Shown piece by piece: positions 33,759 through 41,769 of a DNA stretch of 64,000 bases. The stretch covers positions 1 through 64,000 of the forward strand of contig NZ_JAUETR010000003.1 of assembly GCF_032484785.1 (NCBI RefSeq). The letters run 5' to 3'. Below the pieces are notes generated by a model. It made no database searches and was not told where the DNA came from. It saw only the letters and a program-made list of their open reading frames with translations. Numbering within the stretch: position 1 is the stretch's first letter; each line of letters begins with the position of its first letter. The translations under genes and the position numbers were made by a program. The DNA comes from Bradyrhizobium sp. SZCCHNS1050 (GTDB lineage: Bacteria; Pseudomonadota; Alphaproteobacteria; Rhizobiales; Xanthobacteraceae).

Positions 33759-34967
33759 ATGCTGACCACGCATGAATTGCAGGAGCCGGGATCCCCCCTT
33801 TATCGCGTGGGGCGCTCCGGGGCGGGTCGCGATCGGCCGGAGGTCGATGCTGCCGCCCTGGCCGACGCCGCGATTCCCGACGACCTCGCGCGCGACGTCT
33901 ATTGCGTCCTCGGAATACCGGTCGATGCCATCGGCATGCGCGGCGTACTGCGCCGCATCCGCGACGCTGCCCGACGCAGGAGCCGGCTTCTCATCTCGAC
34001 TCCCAATCTCAACTTCCTGGTCGCCAGCCAGTCGAACAGGAGCTTCAGGGAGTCGCTGATCCTGAGCGATCTTTGCACGGTGGACGGCATGCCGGTGGTC
34101 TGGATCGCTAGGCTGCTTGGGATTCCGATCAAGAGCCGGACGGCCGGCGCCGATATCTTCGACGCGCTGAAGTCGGAGGCCGCGCCGGCAAACGCGCTGA
34201 AGCTCTTTCTTTTCGGTGGCCCGGAGGGGGCCGCCGAACGGGCCGCCCGGACGCTGAACGGCCAGTCGGCGGGATTGCAGTGCGTGGGCTGGTTGAACCC
34301 CGGCTATTTGTCGGCCGAGGAGTTGAGCCGGGATCACATCATCGACGAGATCAATGCCAGCGGGGCGGACTTCCTGGTTGCCTCGCTCAGCAGCGTGAAG
34401 GGACAATCATGGCTGCAGCGCAATCATGAGTGCCTCGAGATTCCAGTTCGCGCCCACCTCGGCGCCGCGCTCAACTTCCAGGCCGGGACGGTGAAGCGCG
34501 CACCGGCGATCCTGCGCCAATCAGGCTTCGAGTGGCTGTGGCGCATCAAGGAGGAGCCCTATCTCTGGCGCCGCTATTGGAACGATGGCACGGCGATGCT
34601 CGGCCTCATGCTCACCCACGTGTTGCCGTTCGTGGTGTGGACCTGGTGGATGCGCCGCACGCATGAGCGGGGTGAGGCGCTGACCATCACGCAGGACTAT
34701 GGGACGCGCGCGGTCACGCTCAGCCTGTCGGGGCCCGCCGATGCGCGCCACGTAGACCGGGCCATTCCGGTGTTCCGCGCCGCTTCGGCGTCCCGCAAGC
34801 CGGTCACGATCGATTTCTCGAACGTCTGCGCCATGGATGCGCGCTTCCTCGGATTGCTGCTGATGCTGAGGAAGCAATTGGAAGCCCAGGGCTGTACCGC
34901 GACCTTCGTGGGCGTTTCGCCGCTGATGGCCCGCATCTTCCGCTTCGGCGGTCTGGACCAGCAATGA
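33759..34967 (+). CDS. WecB/TagA/CpsF glycosyltransferase fused to a STAS domain
   Basis: A 402-residue two-domain protein. Residues about 55-240 form a GT26 (WecB/TagA/CpsF) domain with TPNLNFLVASQSNRSF, DLCTVDGMPVVWIARLLG, KLFLFGGPEGAAERAA, a conserved WLNPGYLS loop and RAHLGAALNFQAGT. Residues about 305-400 form a STAS domain (VTLSLSGPADARHVDRAI, TIDFSNVCAMDARFLGLLL, FRFGGLD). In SpoIIAA-type domains the phosphorylated Ser follows the Asp of the MD-S motif; here that site is Ala361 (MDAR), so phosphoregulation is unlikely. GAGGGAG lies 8 bases before the ATG. The enzyme would add a sugar such as ManNAcA or GlcA to a lipid-linked acceptor. Confidence 0.88.
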   Translation: MLTTHELQEPGSPLYRVGRSGAGRDRPEVDAAALADAAIPDDLARDVYCVLGIPVDAIGMRGVLRRIRDAARRRSRLLISTPNLNFLVASQSNRSFRESLILSDLCTVDGMPVVWIARLLGIPIKSRTAGADIFDALKSEAAPANALKLFLFGGPEGAAERAARTLNGQSAGLQCVGWLNPGYLSAEELSRDHIIDEINASGADFLVASLSSVKGQSWLQRNHECLEIPVRAHLGAALNFQAGTVKRAPAILRQSGFEWLWRIKEEPYLWRRYWNDGTAMLGLMLTHVLPFVVWTWWMRRTHERGEALTITQDYGTRAVTLSLSGPADARHVDRAIPVFRAASASRKPVTIDFSNVCAMDARFLGLLLMLRKQLEAQGCTATFVGVSPLMARIFRFGGLDQQ

Positions 34968-35135
34968 GAGGGGGAGGCCTGTCATCGGTCGCATCACGGC
35001 TTCAGCAGTCGGTGGTTCGATGATCGCCGCCGCGACGCTTGCCCGCGTTGCGAAGGATTGCCTGAGCCGTCAGTCCGACCGGCGCCCATCGGCTGACCGT
35101 CGCCCATGGAGCGACGTGTATTCGGAGATTGAGCG

Positions 35136-36170
35136 GTGAGCGCAGCAGGCCAGAAGAGGCGCGAGCTTCTGATCGACTTCTATCGAAGCTGCGCGATGTT
35201 GTTCGTATTCTATCATCACACGGCCAACGTCTTTCCGGACTCCGTCGATCTGTTCACGAAATTCAACCCCTTCGCCGAACTGTTCGTCGTGATCTCGGGG
35301 TTCATGGTCGGGTACGTCTATCTGCACAAGGAGAGGCACGGAGAGCTCCTCGCCCGCGGCTTGAAGGTGCTCGCCGCCTATTTCGTCATCTCGGTGCCGG
35401 TCGCGGTCGGCATGGCTGTTCTGGGGAACAAGCGAGAGCCGGTGGGGCAGGCGATTTTCGACGTGCTGACGTTTCAGTCCGAGCCGACCGCCATCACAAT
35501 CCTCAAGTTCTACGGGCTGATGTTCCTGCTGCTGCCGGTGATCCTGCCGATGTTCAAGCGCGGCAGGCTCCTGGTGCTCGCGTCGTCGGCTGCGATCTTC
35601 GTGGCCTCCACCTGGTTCAGCAACACGAGCACGGCAGCCAAGCTCGAGAGTCCCGCCATCATTCTGTTGCTGTTCTCGCTCCAAGCGCAGATGTTCTTCG
35701 TGATCGGTATCTGGCTCGGAGATCTCCATCGGTCCAACCGCTTGATCGGACCCGCGTTCTATACGGCGCTGGCGGGGATCTTCACCTTCGGGCTGCTGCT
35801 CGATTACAGCCTCGGCTTTCCCAGCAACGGCGAAAAATACCCCTATCGGTTCGACAAGCTCCTCAACCTGCTTTGGACATTGCCGCTGCTGTTGGCGCTG
35901 CTGTGGGCGGTGTTCGCGCGCACCCGGCGATCGCCGGCGGTCTCGCTCATCCTCAACGTCGGCCAGAACTCGCTGATCGCGTTCCTCGGGTCGGAGGTGG
36001 TGCGGCAATCGGTCAAGCTCGCGCTCCTCCTGGGCGGCGTCCACCCGCAGGTTTACGGCCAGACCGTGATGGGCCTGTTCGATGTCGTCCTGGTCACCGC
36101 GGTGCTTTGGCTCTACCGGGCGCACTGGCTGAACCGCCAGACAATGCTGCACCCGCTCAGCGGGCCGTAG
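35136..36170 (+). CDS. OpgC-like membrane acyltransferase
   Basis: A 344-residue integral membrane protein with about ten segments. The N-terminal ELLIDFYRSCAMLFVFYHHT and FNPFAELFVVISGFMVGYVY match the OpgC/acyltransferase-3 pattern, with His residues in the first segment. OpgC-type proteins attach succinyl or other acyl groups to periplasmic glucans; here the target may be the exopolysaccharide. The start is GTG at 35136 with GGAG upstream. It follows the WecB-STAS gene after 168 bases and is on the same strand. Confidence 0.8.
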   Translation: MSAAGQKRRELLIDFYRSCAMLFVFYHHTANVFPDSVDLFTKFNPFAELFVVISGFMVGYVYLHKERHGELLARGLKVLAAYFVISVPVAVGMAVLGNKREPVGQAIFDVLTFQSEPTAITILKFYGLMFLLLPVILPMFKRGRLLVLASSAAIFVASTWFSNTSTAAKLESPAIILLLFSLQAQMFFVIGIWLGDLHRSNRLIGPAFYTALAGIFTFGLLLDYSLGFPSNGEKYPYRFDKLLNLLWTLPLLLALLWAVFARTRRSPAVSLILNVGQNSLIAFLGSEVVRQSVKLALLLGGVHPQVYGQTVMGLFDVVLVTAVLWLYRAHWLNRQTMLHPLSGP

Positions 36171-36289
36171 CCGCATCTTTCGCCTGAAAGTGTTGCCCTG
36201 ATGCGCTTGTTCGAATCCTCCCGGGCGGCTTAGCTCATCGCTAACCAATGGCCGCTAGCCTCTCGAAACGCCCGAGGAGGCATGAACTG

Positions 36290-36550
36290 ATGTGGGTGAT
36301 CGCGCTTCATTTTACAGCCGGGGTGGTTGCCGGGACGATGTTCACGGTTCGCACGCTGCTGGCGCTCGCCGCGATCGTCTTCATGGAGTGCATCGCGGCG
36401 TCGATCATCAGCGGGCTGCCGGCCGTGCTCTATGCCGGCGCCGGTCTGATTGCAGTCCAGGTGGGCTATCTCTCGGGCGTCTATGTCCGCAGCGCTCTGG
36501 AGCGTGCCGGCATCGCCCATCCCTCCATTCGCCCCGAGCACCAGCGCTGA
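36290..36550 (+). CDS. Small two- or three-helix membrane protein
   Basis: An 86-residue protein with hydrophobic segments at about residues 3-20, 25-45 and 47-65 (MWVIALHFTAGVVAGTMF, LLALAAIVFMECIAA, VLYAGAGLIAVQVGYLSGVY). The start at 36290 is chosen because the strong site GAGGAGG ends 9 bases upstream; a longer start at 36248 lacks one. It ends 66 bases from the convergent wzc-like gene. I do not recognise a function; small membrane proteins in such loci may assist export. Confidence 0.65.
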   Translation: MWVIALHFTAGVVAGTMFTVRTLLALAAIVFMECIAASIISGLPAVLYAGAGLIAVQVGYLSGVYVRSALERAGIAHPSIRPEHQR

Positions 36551-36616
36551 CCGTCGATCGATTTCCGTTGCCGGCCGCGGCCCATGGCGCGCACCGGCCG
36601 GCGCGCGCTGATCGAC

Positions 36617-38983
36617 CTACTCGGCCATCACGCTCCCGTAACGGGCGTAATATTTGTGGTTGTAGTAGTCGCCGAAATGATTGGCGTAGCGCTTCAGCGC
36701 CTTCATGTTCGTCTTGTTGAGCACGACGCCGAACAGAGCATCGTAGACGTTGGGAGCCGTGTTCAGCGCGTGCTCGACCACCTCGGCCGGCGTGCGCCCC
36801 CATTCCACGACGAGGACGAAGCTGTCGAGCAGCGCGGAGATGGCGCGCGCGTCGACAACGGGCGCGAGCGGCGGAAGATCGACGATGACGTAGTCATAGG
36901 CTGCCCGCAGCTGCTCGAACAGCTTGCGCATCTGCTCGTTGCCGAGGATGTCGCTGGTGTCGCGCTGCATGGCACCCGTTCCCGGCAGGAAATCCAGGCG
37001 CGTCAGCGGGTCGGTCCAGACTGCGTCTGCGAGCTGGCATCCTCCCAGGACGATGTCGGCGATCCCAGTGCTGGCATCGGGGGCCAGCATGGCGGAAAGC
37101 GACGGATTCCTGAGGTCGCAATCGACCACGATCACACGCTTGCCTGAATTTGCGATGAGCTGAGCCAGCGACGCGGCGATGATCGACTTGCCTTCGTTGG
37201 GCAGGGCGGACGTCAGTCCGAAGACCTTCCGCGACGTCGGGCTTGGATCCTGGTCGATGGCGACTTTCAACGAGCGGATGGATTCGGCGAAGCGCGATGT
37301 GGGCATGGCGGATGCGGCCCAGCAGGTTCCGGGGCCTCTCGTCACCATTCGCGGGCTGGAATCGGGTTCGACCTTGGAAACGGCGTTGACTGTCGCCTTC
37401 TTGGTGAACCGGTCGACCTCGCCTCGTTTGAGCAGAGGGACGACCGAGAGGCAGGGCAGGCGCAGGCGATCCTCGACCTGGTCGGTCGTCCGAAAGCTGC
37501 GGTCCTTGACTTCTGCGAGCAGGCCGAGGCCGCCGCCGAGCGCCAGGCCCCCGAACAGGCCGAGCGCCATCAGCACGATGGACTTCGGCTTGATCTTCTT
37601 CTTCGGCGGCGTGGCCGCTGAGATCACCCGCGCCTTCGCAATCGGGAAGGAGCCCTGCTGGACTGAGCCCATGTAGCGCTGAAGAAAGGTGTCGTAGAGC
37701 GTGCGATAGCTCTTGGCGCTGGTCTCCAGCTCGCGGAGGCTGAGCTCGGCCGCCCTGGTATCCTGCGACCGGACAACGGCCTGTGCAAGCTGCTTCTCGA
37801 TCTCCTGCTGCTGCTGCTTGGACTCCTCGTAATCGTGCTTGGCGACGTCGGCAAGGCGCCGCACCTCGTCGACGATAGCCTGGCGGATGCTCTTCATCGT
37901 CGCGCGAATATTGACGACCGCGATATGATCCTTGCCATATTTGGCGGAATACTCGTACTCGCGCTTGGCGTTATCGAGGTATTGCTGACGCAAGCTGTTG
38001 ATGATGAGCGTGCTGTTCGAATTGCTCAAGGAGAGACCGTCGGGCGGATTGACATTGCCGCTGAGCTCTGCCGGGGAGAAGTCGGAGACCGCGGCTACGC
38101 GGTCGATCGTCATATCGGCACTGCTCGTCGCGAGCATGTCGTCGAACCGATTGAGCCGGGTCATCAGCGAGGCGGTACGCGTGCGCACTGCCACCAGACG
38201 GTTGGTGAGCTCGGTGACCTGCTGCTGGTCCATGAACCTGCCGTCGGCCGAGACGATGTTGTACCGGCTTTTCAGCTCGTTCACGGAACGTTCGGTCGCG
38301 GTCGCGTCGTTGCCGAGATCCTGCAGGCGGTCGTGAAGCCAGGCGGTGATTGTGCGGTGCTCGTTCGCGTCCGCCTTCAACTGCTGATCGAAATACTCCT
38401 TGACGATGGCGTTGGCGATCATCGCCGCCCGATTGGGGTCGCTGGCGCTGAAATCGACCTCGACGACCGTGCTCGTGCCAATTCTGAAGGCGTTCATTCT
38501 GCGCTGGAATTCGTCGAGGAGATCGTCCATCGAGGGCGCGTTCGGCTGCGGCGCCGAACCCACGAGACGGCGAACCGCATCAACCGCACCATGCAGCGGG
38601 CTGGCTTTGCCGTTGAAGTCGGGATCGTCCGCCAGATTGAGCTTGTCGATGACCGCTGTCGCGATCGACTTCGATTTGAGAATCTCGATCTGCGATTCCA
38701 TGTCGAGCGGCGGCTCGTCCTGAACGGGCGGTTGCGGCTGGACGACTGCGGCCTTCGAGGTGGTGCCCAGCATGATCTTGACGTCGGCCGAGTAGGTGGG
38801 CGGCAGGATTTTCAGCAGGGCGAAGCTCGCCAGGAGCGAAAGCACGGTGGTGATCGCAATCACCAGATAGTGCCGGCGCAGGAATCCCAGCGCCATGTCG
38901 AACGGTCCGGGTCCGCTACGTTCCCAACCTTGCTCCTGTGGGGAGGGGTAGGTAACCGTGCTCGCGTTGGGATTGTGCAGCAT
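36617..38983 (-). CDS. Wzc/ExoP-type polysaccharide co-polymerase and tyrosine kinase
   Basis: A 788-residue inner-membrane protein. The first membrane segment (HYLVIAITTVLSLLASFALL) is near residue 40, followed by a Wzz domain, a long coiled-coil periplasmic region (about 200-430), a GNVR segment and a second membrane helix near 480. The cytoplasmic BY-kinase domain has Walker A SALPNEGKSIIAASLAQL, Walker A' RVIVVDCDLRNPSLS and Walker B YVIVDLPPL. The last 25 residues hold a tyrosine cluster (FGDYYNHKYYARYG), the autophosphorylation tail. It would control chain length and couple polymerisation to export through the Wza-like protein. No partner phosphatase is seen in the window. Confidence 0.93.
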   Translation of the reverse strand: MLHNPNASTVTYPSPQEQGWERSGPGPFDMALGFLRRHYLVIAITTVLSLLASFALLKILPPTYSADVKIMLGTTSKAAVVQPQPPVQDEPPLDMESQIEILKSKSIATAVIDKLNLADDPDFNGKASPLHGAVDAVRRLVGSAPQPNAPSMDDLLDEFQRRMNAFRIGTSTVVEVDFSASDPNRAAMIANAIVKEYFDQQLKADANEHRTITAWLHDRLQDLGNDATATERSVNELKSRYNIVSADGRFMDQQQVTELTNRLVAVRTRTASLMTRLNRFDDMLATSSADMTIDRVAAVSDFSPAELSGNVNPPDGLSLSNSNSTLIINSLRQQYLDNAKREYEYSAKYGKDHIAVVNIRATMKSIRQAIVDEVRRLADVAKHDYEESKQQQQEIEKQLAQAVVRSQDTRAAELSLRELETSAKSYRTLYDTFLQRYMGSVQQGSFPIAKARVISAATPPKKKIKPKSIVLMALGLFGGLALGGGLGLLAEVKDRSFRTTDQVEDRLRLPCLSVVPLLKRGEVDRFTKKATVNAVSKVEPDSSPRMVTRGPGTCWAASAMPTSRFAESIRSLKVAIDQDPSPTSRKVFGLTSALPNEGKSIIAASLAQLIANSGKRVIVVDCDLRNPSLSAMLAPDASTGIADIVLGGCQLADAVWTDPLTRLDFLPGTGAMQRDTSDILGNEQMRKLFEQLRAAYDYVIVDLPPLAPVVDARAISALLDSFVLVVEWGRTPAEVVEHALNTAPNVYDALFGVVLNKTNMKALKRYANHFGDYYNHKYYARYGSVMAE

Positions 38984-39065
38984 GTTTGTGGGGCTTTTCA
39001 GTTGCGCTTCGGACGTCAGAGCCGCCCGGTTTGCCTGCGAGAACGAGGATCTTGTTTTATAACCA

Positions 39066-39145
39066 TTAAATGATCTGGGAGTGCCGCGCGATTTAATTTA
39101 TATTAAATCTGATTTTGCTCAGCAAGTGGCTCTGCAAAATTAAAT
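39066..39145. promoter_or_regulatory. AT-rich island in the wzc/response-regulator divergent region
   Basis: The 327-base gap 38984-39310 has TTAAAT at 39066-39071, 39103-39108 and 39140-39145 and ATTTAA at 39091-39096. It is the rightmost such island in the window. No gene is seen in the gap. Confidence 0.5.
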
Positions 39146-39243
39146 GTCGCCGGCGTGCAGGACATGCCTTGCGCCTGCGGCGGCCTTCTCGGCCGGCCAA
39201 TGCCGGCGCCGCGGTCGGCCGCATACCGGTATTTAGCTGCCGC

Positions 39244-39258
39244 GTAACGGCTTGTAAC
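39244..39258. promoter_or_regulatory. GTAAC direct repeat, possible OmpR-type site
   Basis: GTAAC occurs at 39244-39248 and 39254-39258, a 10-bp period, about 55 bases before the response regulator start. OmpR/PhoB-type proteins bind direct repeats of about this spacing, so it could be an autoregulatory site or govern the divergent wzc-like gene. It is short and may be chance. Confidence 0.3.
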
Positions 39259-39310
39259 AGTCGCTCCCGGCCCATTGCCAAGCTACGGGTTTTGGGCATC
39301 AGTCCTGGCG

Positions 39311-40033
39311 ATGAGCATGCCTGCGGCCACGCTTTTGATGGTGGAGGACGACCCGGAGATCAGCCGGCTCGTCAGCGATTTCATGCGCCGGGAAGGGTTC
39401 GAGATCGAGGTCGCCGCCACGGCGCCGGCGATGGATGCCGTGCTGCGGCGGCTGCGGCCCGATCTCATCATTCTCGACCTGATGCTGCCGGGAGAGGACG
39501 GGCTTTCGATCTGCCGCCGGCTGCGGCAGAGCGACGACATTCCCATCCTGATGCTGTCGGCCAAGAGCGACGAGATCGATCGCGTGGTCGGGCTGGAGCT
39601 CGGCGCCGATGATTACATGGTCAAGCCGTTCGGGCCGCGCGAGCTATTGGCCCGCGTTCGGGCGCTGCTGCGGCGCACCCAGGCGAGCCCACCGCGTGAC
39701 GCGAGCCGGCGTTTCGGTTTCGACCGGTTCGTACTCGACGTCGATGCCCGCAGCATCGAGATCGTGGATGCGCAGGCCGCGCCGGTCCAGCTGACCTCGG
39801 CGGAGTTCGACCTGCTCGCCTGCTTCGTGCAGCGGCCACGGCGGGTGTTGAGCCGCGACCAGATCCTGGACTGGACGCGCGGCCGCTCCGCCGAGCCGTT
39901 CGACCGCACCGTCGACATGCTGATCTCGCGGCTGCGGCGCAAGCTCGATGCCGCAAGCCCGGGAACGAACCTGATCACCACCGTCCGCAACGGCGGATAC
40001 CTGTTCACGGCGACGGTGAGGCCGGTGGCGTGA
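39311..40033 (+). CDS. OmpR/PhoB-family response regulator
   Basis: A 240-residue response regulator. The receiver has the acidic pair in MVEDDPEI, phospho-acceptor Asp in LIILDLMLPGEDG, LSAKSDE with the conserved Ser and GADDYMVKPFGPREL with Lys. The C-terminal winged helix has LTSAEFDLLACFVQRPRRVLSR and the recognition part FDRTVDMLISRLRRKL. It would activate or repress genes after phosphorylation by the following kinase. The ATG at 39311 is preferred over one at 39275. Its position next to wzc suggests control of polysaccharide genes, but that is inference. Confidence 0.92.
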   Translation: MSMPAATLLMVEDDPEISRLVSDFMRREGFEIEVAATAPAMDAVLRRLRPDLIILDLMLPGEDGLSICRRLRQSDDIPILMLSAKSDEIDRVVGLELGADDYMVKPFGPRELLARVRALLRRTQASPPRDASRRFGFDRFVLDVDARSIEIVDAQAAPVQLTSAEFDLLACFVQRPRRVLSRDQILDWTRGRSAEPFDRTVDMLISRLRRKLDAASPGTNLITTVRNGGYLFTATVRPVA

Positions 40034-41412
40034 TGATGCGGCTGACGCTTGCGATGCGTATCGGCCTCATCGTCATCATTGGTCTGCTCGCGATCTGGAT
40101 CGTCACCCTGGCGCGATTCTACCGCGCCCGGACCGCGGACCTCGAAGGCGCGACGCCGCCGCCGACGCGGCTGGCCGCGCTCGCCGAACTGATCGAACGA
40201 ACACCCGGGGCTGAGCGGGGCAGGGTCGTCGATGCCGTGTCCTCTGACCGCTTCGAGGTCCGGCTGGTCGGACCCGACGCGGCGGTCCGCCTTCCGCGCA
40301 CCGAGCCCGCGCCGGTCCGGTCCGGATTGCGCGACGCCTATGCCGGTGCGCTCGGTGCGCGCCCGCTGACAATCACCTTCGTGCCGGAGCCGGAGGGACG
40401 GTGGTTGCCCAGGCTCGCGCGGACGCCGCAGAATGCCCTGGAGTTTCGCATTGGCCTGAACGGCGGCGATGTTCTCGTCGTGGACTCGCGCGCGTCGCTG
40501 GTGCTGACCCAGCAGGGGCTGCCGATCGGCTTCGGCGCGGGCCTGTTCGGTACGCTGGTCGCGCTGTTTGCGCTCCTGATCATGCAGCGTGAGACGCGGC
40601 CGCTGGCGCGCTTGGCGGCCGCCGTCGACCGGGTCGACCCCGGCGGGGCGGCGGTGCCGCTGCCGGACGTTCGCCGCAATGCGCCCGAGGTTCGCGCCGT
40701 GGTGACGGCGTTCGGGCGACTGCAGGACCGGCTTGCCGATCTGATGCAGGCGCGCATGGCGCTGGTCGGCGGCATTGCTCACGACGTTCGCACCTTTGCC
40801 ACGCGGCTGCGGCTGCGCGTCGACCAGATCCCGGATGACGCCGAGCGGCAGCGCGCCGTGATCGATATCTCCGACATGATCCGCCTGCTCGACGACGCGC
40901 TGCTTGCGAGCCGGGCGGGTGCCGGCGAACTGCCGCAGGAGCTCGTTGCCTTCGACGAACTGGTGCGCGCGGAGGTCGAGGATCGCCGCGCGCATCAGGC
41001 GCGGGTGCGCTTCGACCATGCAGGCGACGGGCGCGAGCAGCTGATGCTGGGCGACCGCGTCGCGCTGCGTCGTATCGTCGCCAACATCATCGACAACGCG
41101 CTCAAATATGGCGAGGCGGCGCATGTCTCGCTGCAACGCCAGCCGGAGCACGCCGTGCTGACGGTCGACGACGAAGGGCCGGGGATTCCCCGCGACCAGC
41201 GCAAGGCCATGCTGGAGCCGTTCACGCGCCTGGACACGTCGCGCAATCGCGGCACCGGCGGAGCCGGGCTCGGACTGGCGGTGGTGCGGACGCTGGTGGA
41301 GGCCCATCGCGGCAGCATCGCGATCACCGACGCGCCGCGCGGCGCCCGCATCGTCGTGCGGCTGCCGCTGTTTCTCGACGGGCCCGGCGACGTGCATTCC
41401 GATCTGACGTGA
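40033..41412 (+). CDS. Membrane sensor histidine kinase
   Basis: A 459-residue kinase. A first membrane helix (about residues 8-28) and a periplasmic part of some 140 residues precede a second helix (GFGAGLFGTLVALFALLIM), then HAMP, a HisKA region with His in GGIAHDVRTFATRLRLR, and a HATPase_c domain (NIIDNALKYGE, DDEGPGIP, GGAGLGLAVV). The H-box is HDVRT rather than HELRT, a common variant in this subgroup. The ATG at 40033 overlaps the stop of the regulator gene by one base, so the pair is translationally coupled. The signal is unknown. Confidence 0.92.
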   Translation: MMRLTLAMRIGLIVIIGLLAIWIVTLARFYRARTADLEGATPPPTRLAALAELIERTPGAERGRVVDAVSSDRFEVRLVGPDAAVRLPRTEPAPVRSGLRDAYAGALGARPLTITFVPEPEGRWLPRLARTPQNALEFRIGLNGGDVLVVDSRASLVLTQQGLPIGFGAGLFGTLVALFALLIMQRETRPLARLAAAVDRVDPGGAAVPLPDVRRNAPEVRAVVTAFGRLQDRLADLMQARMALVGGIAHDVRTFATRLRLRVDQIPDDAERQRAVIDISDMIRLLDDALLASRAGAGELPQELVAFDELVRAEVEDRRAHQARVRFDHAGDGREQLMLGDRVALRRIVANIIDNALKYGEAAHVSLQRQPEHAVLTVDDEGPGIPRDQRKAMLEPFTRLDTSRNRGTGGAGLGLAVVRTLVEAHRGSIAITDAPRGARIVVRLPLFLDGPGDVHSDLT

Positions 41413-41769
41413 TCGACGGCAGCGTCGCGATCGGGGCGCTGTCTTTAAGCGGTGGCAGCCCGTCGTTCTTCTCGTAAAAGTTGAGACGACGACGTAGCCG
41501 GTGGGAACGATGCGGCGGCCTCGTCTTCGCCTGACGCGATGTCGACGATGCGCCCGCTTGATGATCGCGTGGAGATTGTGATAGGTATTCGATGCATCCT
41601 CATTCCATCGCCACGCGGATTGAACTGGGCGTGGCGCCGATTTTGTAAACCCATAGTACCGAATGTCATTCAACCGCACGGGCCGCGCGGATCGCGGACC
41701 CGTGCGCCGATGGACGACGTCGTTCCGGCTCGCCCGGGCGAGAACGTCCGAGGTCAGGGGATCATCGAC
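41413..41769. other. Non-coding gap upstream of the FAD/ADC fusion gene
   Basis: A 357-base stretch without a supported gene. A segment near 41622-41655 (TTGAAC, then TTGTAAAC about 17 bases later) could be a weak sigma-70-like promoter. A long in-frame extension from 41539 into the fusion gene is open but not protein-like and has no ribosome site. Confidence 0.4.

Noticed and set aside
36200..36235. A tRNA-like 3' end (GTTCGAATCCTCCCGGGCG)
   Set aside because: The bases either side of the TTCGAAT loop do not pair, and no anticodon or D arm can be drawn upstream. It may be chance.
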